From positions 806,001 through 870,000 of the forward strand of contig CM061252.1 of the NCBI GenBank assembly GCA_022605425.2: 64,000 nt of DNA, written 5' to 3'. Shown in pieces: positions 47,558 to 58,700 of this stretch (position 1 is its first letter; the number at the start of each line of letters is the position of its first letter). A program made the translations under genes and the position numbers. The stretch is from Hamiltosporidium tvaerminnensis (taxonomy: Eukaryota > Microsporidia > Dubosqiidae). The notes under the pieces are model-generated. The model ran no database searches, was not told the origin of the DNA, and saw only the letters and a list, made by a program, of their open reading frames with translations.

Positions 47558-50500
47558 ATAAAATATAAACTCTAAGTAAATTTTTAATCTTTAAAGATAT
47601 TCTTTAACAGTATTTAATTTAATTGAATTTTACAAAATATTTTTTCGAATTTGCCATGATTCCGAATTAATGTAAAGATGTATATCAAAACCAATTCATT
47701 TTTAAAAATCCAACAAGATGCACAATTGATTTTTTGCTTGCAATTATTATAATAAAAAATTCTAAAATATATATGCTTATATTCCGTGTTTCAACCAAAG
47801 AAAGTTTATAAATTTAAAATATCAGTTTCTTTTCTTTTAAATTTTTCATAAAATACAATTTTAATATAACGATTTGATATTTTGCAAGCTTTATAGATTA
47901 GGGCTTGGTTGTTCGTAAATTGTTTTTTATCATAAATCATTGTGCATGCACGATTTTGACATTCAATTTAAACATATATAGTTTGGGAAAAACACATTTA
48001 TTGAAAAATAAAGCAACTCAATCATAAACCCTACACCTCACTCATATGTCATAAGCACAAATAGTTTTTTTAGTACGTTTAAAAGAAAATATTATGGCAA
48101 ATTATAAAGAATAACGTGTTTTGATAAAAAGTAAATAAAAGTTATACGTCTTTACGAAGTTTAACCTTAATCACAGAAATATTTTAATTTTTCTTTGTGA
48201 TATATATCTTCACACCGAGTCTTTTTAAATAGGCAATTATGTTTAATTTTTAGGCTCTTTGCCTTGGTGTTTATTGTATTTAAGTTATGATTTCGATTTT
48301 ACTTCTCGCCAATATATTATAAGTTAATGAATTCACTTATTTAGTCAAGTCCGACTTTAAAATAAAATAGATGTCTTATTACGCTTCTTTTAGATCATAG
48401 TTGTAACACATGTAAAATAACCTTACATATACACTTTTATAATCACTCAGCTTAGGTAGTTCAAGATATAAATCAATTACGCTGCAATCATTCTAGTAAA
48501 AATATTGTAGTGATTGTGACATAAGTTCTATGGCTTCTACAATAGGTATAATCTTTATACAAATAAGGAAGGATTAGTAGTTCTTGATAAGATAGTCTTT
48601 GGTCACTTGTAGAAGATGCCGTAACATTAAAAACGCAACTATATATATAGTTTTTAAAATTTTTAATATTTAGACGTCTTTCTTTTTTATATTTTAAGCA
48701 GACAAATCGTAATTTTGATAGTATAAACTCTAAACTACAAACACAATCATTGAAATTTTATTTTTTGAATTACAAATACTTGTTTCATTTAATTATAAGA
48801 CTATGTTTTAATCATTTGATTTTTATATCCACCTTTAAATATATTTAGATATCAAAACGAAATAAATATCTTGTAATTCCCACGCGTATAGGTATCCATT
48901 CATTATGTAAAGAATTGTTCATAACTTTATATCTAATTAGCACAGTAAATATTAAAATGATTTAAATTAATTTAGCTTATAGTGAAATGATTTACTAAAG
49001 ATTCATTCTATATTTATACGAAACTAAAATATAATCTATATGTTTTTTTTTGAATTGTTTTTCGTGCGAATCCGTATTGACTCATAAGAAAGTTAAAGAT
49101 CAAAAAAACCAAAAAAGATATCTTAACCATTTAAAAAATAGTTGTAGAAATTGTATTTAAACAATGTAGATAAATTAAAAACATTAAAATTAATATACAA
49201 TTACATACAGACGGTTATAAAAATGTGGTTTTAATGTTAAAGTAGTAAAATAAGAACAAAGTTATCAGTTCGAGACATATTAATGTACTATACAATTTAT
49301 TTAAATTTAATTCTTTAGATAATTAGAGTAAAATATTATATAAGTCTAATAACAAATAAAATAATGGAAAACAAAGGAAAATCTTTACAAATGTAACAAT
49401 TTAAGTTTTAAAAGTGTCAAATATGAGTTAATAGTCTAAGACGAAATTTTTGTATGAATATATTGAGATGAATCAAATATCAAAATTCTCCAATATAAAT
49501 TGTATGATTTAGTAAAAATAAATTAATGTCTGTATAGATCTAAATAATAGCATTTTATTTCAATAAAGTCAATAGTATTTTATTTCTAAACAATTCTCTT
49601 GAAAGTATTGTACATGCAATGTAAATATTTTTTCGCAGGTATATCTTTCGTTTACTTACTCTATATTCTTTTTAAACCAAGAAGTAATACATATATAATA
49701 CAAAGCAATTTGCTCAAATTTAGGAAAAGTAACTAATATGAGATTATATGAAATTCAAAGTTATGTATGATTACCCTATATGATCAAAGTATCAATCCAT
49801 ATATTAGAGGCTTTTAAAAACAATTTCACAAAATTTAATGCGGCCCTAGTTAGTTCAAACACAACGTATTATGACCAAAATTAAAAAATATTATTTTTAG
49901 ATAATGAGTTAAGGTTTAGATAGTCCAAAAATATAAAATAACCATAAAAAAACAGCCAAGACCTTACACTCAAAAACTTCCAATTATGGTAAATTTTATA
50001 AGCTTATTAGACTTAACACTCGAAAATCATATAAGAAGTGATACTACTTATTTATATGTTCTAAGAAAACAATTTACAATAAAACACAGAATTTTTAGAT
50101 AATGAATATAAAATTGCTATAAAATATCCAAATTTTAATTACTATATGATAAAAGCATACCTTATTCTGAAAATTACAGATTAAAAGCTTCAGAATTGTT
50201 TTATATTAAGAAAACTGCTTGAATAAGAGACTACTTAACTTAGCAAATGAATAATAAATGAATTATCCGAGAAAAATGTAAACAAATTGGAAAAAAGTAA
50301 ATAAAAATACAACTAACATAAATTTAAGTAAAATAAACTTGATATAATTAAAATTCTAAACTTAAAAAACATAATAAAAATATTTAAAAAACTAAAATTT
50401 TGAAAATAAAAAAAAATAACGAACAAAAAAACGACAGCTACAATTAAGAATGTCGAATTTGTTATTTCAAAGATCAATACTAAATATCAACATCAAATAC

Positions 50501-51320
50501 TACTTACAAATTTCATATTAGGCATAAATAATGAACTATAAATGTTTCGTTTCGAATAGAGCCTAAAGTTTTGTAGATTATAATATAAATAATTAAATAT
50601 AACTAAAAAACCGACACGGTGTTCTAAAAACCCTATTTAGAGGATATAAAAATATATGTATTATATTATAAGCACAATTAAAAATATTAACTTTAAAAGT
50701 ATATAATAAGAATAAATACATTATCTTAAGTGTGTAAGAAATATTGAAATTCTACTACTAATATCCAATAAAATTCAATTTAGAACAATATATATGACTT
50801 AAAACAAAATAATAGACAAATAAATCGAAAAAGAAGGAATATATAAACCTACAAAAGTACTATATTTGTAAAATAAGTATTTAGCCAAAGTACGAAATAT
50901 TCATCGTACTATAAATAAATTGAAAATCTTAATTTTATATTTTACAAATAATTATTGTGCAATGAACAAAATAAAAATGCAATTTTCATTTATAAAGATT
51001 TGCATAACTTTTCACAGTCATTTAAAATTGTAGTATTCATTTTAAAAGTAAAAAAATCAAATGTAATATAAATATGAAGTTGTAAAAATATCTTGGTATA
51101 GGCTGCTGTTATTCAAATAAAAGGGAGATATTAAGAGTCGAACAGAAATGAAGTTAGGTTATAATATTAGAGAAAGATTTTATATTCAAATTCCTAAAAA
51201 TTGTATTGCGAAAAGCTTCAAATGAAATAACGACCTAATAAATCTTTTAATAAATAAAACAATAAAAACTTTTTAAATCGGAATAAATTTTTAACTAACC
51301 TAATTTAATAATAAATATAA
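47558..51320. other. Gene-poor AT-rich tract
   Basis: No gene is recognised apart from the small candidate at 49780. No repeats stand out. Confidence 0.4.
49780..49884 (+). pseudogene. Possible relict gene start with CCC motif
   Basis: ACCCTAT precedes this ATG with the same spacing as at the ITFG1-like gene (CCC three bases before ATG). The frame gives 34 protein-like residues (MIKVSIHILEAFKNNFTKF, then AALVSSNTTYYDQN) before TAA. Twelve more open codons follow the stop in the same frame. It could be a tiny gene, the 5' end of a dead one, or chance. Confidence 0.25.
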
Positions 51321-51332
51321 CCTTCGCTAATA
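51321..51332. repeat. 12-bp target-site duplication, 3' side of the element
   Basis: CCTTCGCTAATA here is repeated exactly at 55159-55170. It sits just beyond the 3' end of the retrotransposon. Confidence 0.8.
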
Positions 51333-51377
51333 TTTTTATTTAATAAAATTCTGGGTTAAAATATTTTTTACCATTTT

Positions 51378-54300
51378 TTACATGTTTTCTTCTACCTCTT
51401 TAACCACTTTTGTCTCTTGTTCCAAATCCGACTCTTCATTTATGTTATTGGTCGGTTCCTCTAAAGTGGTTCCTCCTTGTAAAATAAAGGGGGCTTTATA
51501 TTTTGGTTTAAAATTTTTGGCACCATCTTCCTCTGTTTTCGCTTCTTTTAAAGGGGGTATTGGTTCCTCATGCATCTCTGATCTCATAATAACACCCATT
51601 GACGCTCTCTCCCAGCTCTCTTCGGCATTTAGTCCTGACTCAAGTCCTCTTCGTCGATCAAAGGAAATAGTTTCGACTGTCTTTTTAAGTACTATAGACT
51701 GAATGTATGCTTCTACATTCATGGGTATTTCTAGTCTTTTAAGATGAGATTTATGGTATTTTGTCACAATACCGTCCCAGGTCATCACATAAGGGATTAT
51801 CTCAACACTACACTTATAAATAAGGCCCAACTCATTGGCTAGCAGGTCATACTTCCTAAATTTTTCAGTTTCAACTATTTGAAGTGAATCTTGGGAAGTG
51901 ATTCCTACTTCAATGAGTGTTATCTTATTCTTCTTCTTATCTAAAATAAATATGTCTGGTCTGTTATTCCGAATTTTAACATCAGTTTTAATTCTGGTGT
52001 CCACTCTTATCTCTGCATACTCATTATCAAGAATTTCTTGAACTGAGTGGCTCCTTATTCGTTTTGAAGACTTAAACTTATATCTATTTAGAAGGAGAAG
52101 GTGTAGGCATCTAACCACTTCATTATGCCGTCTAGTGTAATCATGGCCTAGCATTTTTTCACATCTAGTTGCTAGATGATCCACAGTCTTACCAGACTTC
52201 CCGCAATGTTGACACACACCATCTGCTCCCCAGAATACATTTCTATCCTGGATATAGCAGAACACAGCTTCATTTCGTGGCCTAATATTTCCTCTCTTTA
52301 GCCATCTTGAAGAGTCACTAACACTCACAAGCTCATTTTTCCTTGCATTATATAACTTTGAATGGAGTTTTCGTTTTTCTATTTCGTTATATAGTTTTGC
52401 AAGTTGAGCTTCTTCTAAACTTTTCTTAGTGACTTCTTCTGCCAACCTGTACTTTACTTTTAAGAAGCCTTTTATTAGTGCAAGATGGGTTTTATTATTA
52501 TTCTCCACCTTGAGGATTGCTGCTCGTCTAGTTGATATTTCTTTACTTTTTTCCAGACAATCCAAGAGTTGCAGAAGCATATGTTCGCTTCGCAACTCAA
52601 CACTATGTAGGCCTCTTCCAAGTTCTGTTCTAGGAAGATACAACCGCTCTTTACATCCTGGGCGGAGATGTATCTTATTTTTAACCAACACCGCACGCAC
52701 TGCATCATCTAACTTAGAGAAGTCAGCCGGTTCAAGTCGAAGTACTCCTATGTGGTAGTTGATTAACGATATCGCATGTTGATTGATTGCAGAAAATAAA
52801 TTTTTTGCATTTAATCTAGTGTGACAAAGTCTTTCAACTCTTGATATAAGTTTGCTCTGTACTTCTTCAAATGAGCTACGTGTTGGGATTCCTCTGCTAT
52901 CTTCTATTATTCCTAAATATTTGTAAACACTAACACCTTCTAGAAGAGTAGCAGTATCTTCACAACACGTATCATTTGTGGCTGACTTCTCTTTGTTAAT
53001 CTCTAAGCCAATCACCTCTAAAAATTCCTTTGCCTCGCCTGTCATAGCACTCAATGTGGAGCTGTCTTTTGCAAGGAGCTTAAGATCATCAATAAACAAG
53101 AGATGATTAGTAGAATGGGATTCTGCATCTGTTTGTACTGTCACTTTTGTGTATTTTTCATTAAGCTTTCGGCTTAATGGATCCATACACAACACAAATA
53201 ACAAAGGTGACAGACTATCTCCTTGCAGGATCCCTCTATCAATCTTCTTGCTCATGATTTTTTCAGGCCCTACTGATATATCAATTTTCCATTTTGATAT
53301 AATTACCTTAATAAATTTCAGGATCCAATCAGGTAAATTAAGGTTTTCAATGCATTGAGTTAAATAAGCATGATCTATTGAATCATAAGCTTTTTTAACA
53401 TCAATCCATGTTGCCTTAAGATTATTTCCATACTCTTTATTTAAGGCAATATTCAGTAGAGCCTGCTCTTTCGCTCCCTGCACACCTCTTACCGCCCCTA
53501 ATTGGTTCTCTGCAAGCAACCCTCGCCTTTCCACTTCAAGTTGAACGACTTTCGTTACACACTTTGTCGTTAACTTATAGAGGTTGGACATACAAGTGAT
53601 TGGCCTGTAGTCAGAGCCTCTTCGTGGACTTCCTTTCGGTATCAAATACGTAAGCCAGCAGTAAAACCAATCAGCTTGAGGTGTTCCTTCTAAACATATA
53701 ACTTTCACAATATCATAAAGATATTTGTGAAGAGTTGTAAGTTTCTTAATAAAAAAATTGTAAATACCATCAATTCCAGCAGCTTTCCAATTAGGAAGCC
53801 AATTAATGATATTCACAAATTCATCAAGTGAAGGAAACGTGGTCGGATGATTATCTGATACAAATGGAATCAAATAATCATCGTACGTGACTGTGTCATC
53901 ATTTTTGTTCCACATTGTAGACCAAAAACTCACAATTTCATCACGGCTAACCACATGCTCGGATTCCACACGCTCAGATAACCCACGATAAAATCGACCT
54001 CGGAAAAGCTCAAACATACGATTCTCTTTTCGGAATTGCTTCCTACTTTCATGCATCGTAATTTTTTTCTCGTAAACATTCAAAGACTCATTCTTCTTAA
54101 CTAAAGCCTCAGAAAGATCAGTTACGCTGCTCAAGTTTAAATTAAACTCTCGCATGATTTTCTTAAGGCTCTTCGTTTCCGAAGTGGAGAGCTTTTCCTG
54201 CTTACGAGCCTTCTCGAGAAGATCTTTGGAAAGTACTAACTTAGAAATTTTACTTTCTATGTTTTCCTTCCAAGCGGATCTAGGCTTTTCTTTGCGTGTT

Positions 54301-55139
54301 GCCTCGTCATAGCATACCTGCGCAGCTTGCATGATATACGCGGCTTCCGTAATTGACTCAGGTACATGAGCTCCTGCATATTCACCGACTACTCGATTAA
54401 TGAGATCCAGAACTTTACTATCAACCAATTCATTTGGATGTTTTCTAGTTCGGACCACTACTTTTCCAATTTCGTTCTCAGAGATTTCTTTGATTTTACT
54501 CAAGAATTTATCTCTCAGGTTTATGTACTCCGTGGTGTCGGTCAAGGTGCATGTATCAGCGAGACAAGTGGCGATTCTACGTCGCTCTCCATTCTCTTCT
54601 GATTTTACATCCTTTCCCATCTCACTTTGTGCCAATTTTTTTTTCACTTCGAGAGTTTCAGTGCAGCCGAATTTCTCATTATAGTACCTGTGAAGCTCTG
54701 TCCAGCCATTTCTTGGCATTCTTTCAAACCTTGTCTGTACTGCAAAAAAAACAATTCGAGGCCATTCCTTCGGGTCGGCTGTTACGGAATCGAATATCGT
54801 CCGCAATGCCATTAGCCTGTTACCTTCCGGAATAGCTAGAGTACAGGGGCTTGTCATGTCGTACGATGGCTCGCACGCAGAGACTTCAACCGAAGAGGGA
54901 ACTGGTGCATTAGGCGAAGGTAAGGTGTCAAGCCCACTATTTTGCATTTTACTGCATGTTTGGCTTGGTGGTGGAGGTGTTATTGTTGTGTAGGAGGAGG
55001 AAGGTAGGGGAATCGCCGGTGGGTGTAGCTTACATTTTTGTATCTCACTATCACTCTTTTTCACCTCATCAGCGTCGTTTGCAGCCTTTATTTTGGTATT
55101 ATTCGATATTTCGCTGCTAACATTTTTCTTTCTACCCAT
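51378..55139 (-). CDS. Retrotransposon protein: reverse transcriptase plus restriction-like endonuclease
   Basis: This 1,253-residue protein nicks a DNA target and copies the element's RNA there by target-primed reverse transcription; the mechanism is known for the R2/R4 group. The N-terminus has a Pro/Ser-rich tract (about 39-90). The reverse transcriptase spans roughly 440-750: SDYRPITCMSNLYK (509 on), motif A ATWIDVKKAYDS (576-587), motif B GILQGDSLSPLLF (636-648), motif C FIDD (682-685) and KYLGI (740-744). The thumb carries RLYLPRTELGRGL. A C-x2-C-x8-H-x4-C knuckle (C976, C979, H988, C993) is followed by RRHNEVV. The restriction-like endonuclease contains RPD (1060-1062) and a downstream acidic E1077, ending in IIPYV and GIVTK. 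FIDDLKLLA, WIDVKKAYDS and HDYTRRHN resemble R4/Dong more than R2. I see no classic N-terminal zinc fingers. Several antisense frames over this gene are shadows. Confidence 0.92.
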   Translation of the reverse strand: MGRKKNVSSEISNNTKIKAANDADEVKKSDSEIQKCKLHPPAIPLPSSSYTTITPPPPSQTCSKMQNSGLDTLPSPNAPVPSSVEVSACEPSYDMTSPCTLAIPEGNRLMALRTIFDSVTADPKEWPRIVFFAVQTRFERMPRNGWTELHRYYNEKFGCTETLEVKKKLAQSEMGKDVKSEENGERRRIATCLADTCTLTDTTEYINLRDKFLSKIKEISENEIGKVVVRTRKHPNELVDSKVLDLINRVVGEYAGAHVPESITEAAYIMQAAQVCYDEATRKEKPRSAWKENIESKISKLVLSKDLLEKARKQEKLSTSETKSLKKIMREFNLNLSSVTDLSEALVKKNESLNVYEKKITMHESRKQFRKENRMFELFRGRFYRGLSERVESEHVVSRDEIVSFWSTMWNKNDDTVTYDDYLIPFVSDNHPTTFPSLDEFVNIINWLPNWKAAGIDGIYNFFIKKLTTLHKYLYDIVKVICLEGTPQADWFYCWLTYLIPKGSPRRGSDYRPITCMSNLYKLTTKCVTKVVQLEVERRGLLAENQLGAVRGVQGAKEQALLNIALNKEYGNNLKATWIDVKKAYDSIDHAYLTQCIENLNLPDWILKFIKVIISKWKIDISVGPEKIMSKKIDRGILQGDSLSPLLFVLCMDPLSRKLNEKYTKVTVQTDAESHSTNHLLFIDDLKLLAKDSSTLSAMTGEAKEFLEVIGLEINKEKSATNDTCCEDTATLLEGVSVYKYLGIIEDSRGIPTRSSFEEVQSKLISRVERLCHTRLNAKNLFSAINQHAISLINYHIGVLRLEPADFSKLDDAVRAVLVKNKIHLRPGCKERLYLPRTELGRGLHSVELRSEHMLLQLLDCLEKSKEISTRRAAILKVENNNKTHLALIKGFLKVKYRLAEEVTKKSLEEAQLAKLYNEIEKRKLHSKLYNARKNELVSVSDSSRWLKRGNIRPRNEAVFCYIQDRNVFWGADGVCQHCGKSGKTVDHLATRCEKMLGHDYTRRHNEVVRCLHLLLLNRYKFKSSKRIRSHSVQEILDNEYAEIRVDTRIKTDVKIRNNRPDIFILDKKKNKITLIEVGITSQDSLQIVETEKFRKYDLLANELGLIYKCSVEIIPYVMTWDGIVTKYHKSHLKRLEIPMNVEAYIQSIVLKKTVETISFDRRRGLESGLNAEESWERASMGVIMRSEMHEEPIPPLKEAKTEEDGAKNFKPKYKAPFILQGGTTLEEPTNNINEESDLEQETKVVKEVEENM

Positions 55140-55155
55140 TTTTCTTTCTACCCAT
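55124..55155 (-). repeat. 16-bp tandem duplication carrying two ATGs at the element's 5' end
   Basis: ATGGGTAGAAAGAAAA occurs twice back to back on the minus strand (from 55155 and from 55139). The ATG of the upstream copy is out of frame with the main protein and reads only seven codons to a TAG. The ATG of the second copy opens the 1,253-codon frame. Confidence 0.85.
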
Positions 55156-55158
55156 TTT

Positions 55159-55170
55159 CCTTCGCTAATA
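55159..55170. repeat. 12-bp target-site duplication, 5' side of the element
   Basis: CCTTCGCTAATA, identical to 51321-51332, sits immediately outside the 5' end of the element. Confidence 0.8.
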
Positions 55171-55289
55171 AATATATATTAGATACAATATAAAATATTT
55201 AAAAAAATGAAATTTATTTAGAAAAGGAAAATGCTCGATTAATAGAGAATATATAATAACTGTATCAATTGATAAATGACTTAAAATAT

Positions 55290-55780
55290 AGAACAACGTC
55301 CCTAGTTAAAATTAAAGGACATGTGTTACAGTGGTTTCATGACATTCATGGAGTTTTAAGTTTTACATATGTAACCGACCCTCCTTACACTATCAATACA
55401 CTTATGATAACTGCATTCAGAACCCTTTCTTCTACAAACGCGTAGAACGAAATTATATGGGACGGCAATTTAAAAGAGTTCCTTAATATTCGTTGCAGGA
55501 TTTAATCGAACGACCGAACCCCATACATAGCTTCCCCAGCAGTTTCTCTATTCTCAATTACTCTACAATTTCAGTACCACAAAGTTGCAGGTAAGATATA
55601 TTTTAGCAAAGTAGCCGAGGTCACCATATATCTGCAATGTCATACCAACAGTAAATCTTATGTATCGTTTTACTAACTCAAAAATTGTTTACCTTTATAT
55701 TTCTCTTGCGTCGAGTCTTCTACCCTAATGTGACAAGCTAGAATTATATTTTTTTGCTTAGAAATTACTTACAAGTAAAA
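55290..55780. other. Isolated G+C-richer island, possible relic of another element or gene
   Basis: This stretch is visibly richer in G+C than its neighbours. On the + strand one frame is open for about 43 codons (NRPSLHYQYTYDNCIQNPFF, then YKRVERNYMGRQFKRVP), followed after a TAA by about 31 more (DLIERPNPIHSFPSSF). The minus strand also has protein-like frames, so the coding strand is unclear. It does not match the retrotransposon next to it. Confidence 0.3.
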
Positions 55781-58700
55781 CAGCGGTCTACAATCTTTTC
55801 TATATAAAACAACATGATAGATTTGTAAAAAAAAATCTATTTCGAAGACCGACTTCCCCTCTTAAAATCTCAAGAAAAACAGCATTAAATGTAGTGATTT
55901 TCTATTACAATAAAAAATAAGACTATAAGTTCCCAATCACTTGCTAAATCATTGCTAAATATTAGGTTTATATTGTGGTTATCCCCTTCCACTATAGAAT
56001 TAGCAAGTAGAAAATAATTAACTTTACCACAATACAATTACCCACAAATCCAATCAAATTTATTAATCTCTGATTTATAAATAACCTTAAATATATTTGT
56101 TTTTTATAAAAATAACCTTCTTTAAGAAACATTGTTCAAATCATCTCTTCAGAATAATTTTTTTTTGTAGTTGGAAAATTAAACATGTCAAATAGTTTAT
56201 GATACAGAATGCTAACCAAATAAAAAAGAGTAGTAGGTTATATTCTAGGCAAAATATGATAAAGTTAATTCATAGATATTTCTACATCATAAAACGGTTT
56301 CCATTAAATTACAAAATATCATTTGCATACAACAACTGAGAGCTTTTTTTAGTACATAATTGGCGCTTTATTTAAAATATTTTTTATACTTTGCTTTCTT
56401 TCGCTATATAGCACTTAGCAATTCATAAGTTAATCGACAAATTTTCCGATTTTTTATTTTGCGATCAAATTTAAAAATTAACAATCAAAAAATTATGACG
56501 AAATTTAAAATAAGGGAAAATTTGTTTCAAAACTTAAGATATTAATAAATGATATATTTCAGAAAATAAAGAATACGAGATTTTAATATTATTAATATAT
56601 TTTTAGAGCAAAAATACAAACTATAAAGCTAATAGTATGAAATTACTAAGTTTTCTCGTAGTTAACTACAACATTGAGGATATAAAAAAAACAAAAGTAA
56701 TTCTTTAAAACTGTATAATAAAAGACATAATATAGTTTGATTTTAAAAAATTGTAATATAGTGAAGAGATAATCCCTAAAATAAAGTATATTGATCTTTT
56801 TGTTACTAGAAATGTAATGATGAGAAATAAGATGTAAGATATTTGTGTTCAAATTTTTTATTTTTTTTTTATCTACATATAACTTCAAATTAAATATTTT
56901 AAAATTTTATAATTGTTAATCTCAAGTTTAACCTATTTCAAGGGTTTAATCTTACAAAAATCGTCTTTTTTTTAAAGTAATTTAATTCACAATAATAAAA
57001 TTGAAATTTAAAATTCTGGTCATAAATATGTTAAAATTTATCTAGATCCGTAGTAATAATTTGACTTGCCTAAATCTTCGATGTTCATATTATATACAAA
57101 TTGTGTAATATATTTGCAAAAAATCATATTTTAAGAGTTACGTGTTTTGCAAATTAATTTTATAGCATCATGCTAGATTTCTATTACTTTTTCAAAAAAT
57201 TGAACTCCATTATATGTTTTTTCTTTGAAAAATATATATTATCGAATAATCAAACATTTATTCGATATTAAATTAAAATTTTAGAATTAAAAGTCAAAAC
57301 AATTAACTATTCAATTTATATAATAAATATTTAACTTCTTTTTTATGCGTTACAACCACAAAACATTATCACTGTATAAATATTAAAATTTTAAGAGAAG
57401 GTCTTCTACTTTTAGAAATTTTTTACAAGTTGTATTGGTAAATCAACAGATATTATTAAGAGGTATGTATATTTTATAAAAATTTACCTCAAAAAACGAT
57501 ATAAATATTTCGAAGAAAAAGACAATTATAGAAAAAAGTTGAACGAGAATTGTATATCTTTAAATGGGCTTTTTACTGTTCAAATCTATACATATAACCC
57601 TTATTTATGTACTTTGAATTAAAAGATGCTAATTTTTATATTTCTAAATTTGTCTCAAAACACTCAAACAAAACCGTTTGTTAATTAAAAGTATAAACAA
57701 TAAAAATCGACTTTAAATCAAAATGTGATAATTTCAATTTCTTGTCACATTTGCAGTTATAAACACCTCAAAAGGCTTCTAACGGCAAAGTCATCATTCA
57801 TAATCAATTCTGCGAGGAAAGTAAATCAAAAACGGAATTTCGACGTAAAATACTAAGAAATAAATCTTTCATAATTTTAAATAAACCAATTAAGAAAAAC
57901 AGAAGATTTATGTGCTTCTAAAAAATGGACAAGCGAATTTGAGATTATTTGTTATTTAATGTAATTCTATAATATATTTTTCTTTAAGCAGATATTAAGA
58001 TTTTAAAAAAAATAAAAACTAAATATAAATCTAAAAAAATCTACAATTAGTCAAAACATAATTCTTAATTTTCGATCAATATATTAGATATGATATATAT
58101 TTCTCATGTTTTTTTGAATTTCTTTTACAGAGATTATTCCCTATGTTTTATTCAAAAGTTCTGTTTACAAAAGATGTAGATTAAAAGATACAGTGAAAAA
58201 ATTTGGTTGATTGGCTACTAATATAATAATTGGAATCACTTGCTTATTTTTATTTTTTCATCTTAAGATAATTTTTTATAAGCAGATACAATGTTAAATT
58301 ATTTTGTAATTTTGTAAATGATATGAAAATGATATAAGAATGAAGCACAAATGTGATATTTGTGCAAGGATCACAATACTCTTAATTAAAAAAGGACAAT
58401 TTGAATTTATTTAATTTCAAAATACGATATTTTTTTGTTACCAACTAGATTTAAGAGAAAAAAAATTTTAAAATCTTTTTGTTTTTTGCGCAGAATAACG
58501 AGAACGACAGATACAGCGATTTACGAACAAAAATGCGTTGAATCATACTTTATGATATATCATCTCTTTTTATTTGTGTTTAAGTTATTAAATCTAATTT
58601 GTATTTGTGAAGTAGATCTATTTTTTTATCCGTATTATGGTTTAAAAGAATACAACAAGTACATATCATATGTTTCCTATTACAAGCTAAATTAATGGTT

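Larger units (their letters stand above)
51333..55158 (-). mobile_element. Intact R4/Dong-like non-LTR retrotransposon
   Basis: The element is bounded by a 12-bp duplication, which fixes its length at 3,826 bp. It consists almost entirely of one open reading frame: about 19 bases of 5' leader and about 45 bases of 3' UTR ending AAATAAAAA. Its base composition is clearly richer in G+C than the surrounding DNA, and the frame is undamaged. Both points suggest a recent insertion. One dead full-length copy, one 3' fragment and two 3' tails of the same family lie elsewhere in this window, all in the opposite orientation. Confidence 0.85.

Noticed and set aside
51382-54835. Several plus-strand frames across the retrotransposon
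   Set aside because: All are shadows of the 1,253-codon minus-strand gene.
58139-58290. Possible ruined tail-anchored (SNARE-like) protein with CCCT-ATG start
   Set aside because: Only 13 codons after the ATG, then a frameshift into a hydrophobic tail; T-rich DNA gives such tails by chance.
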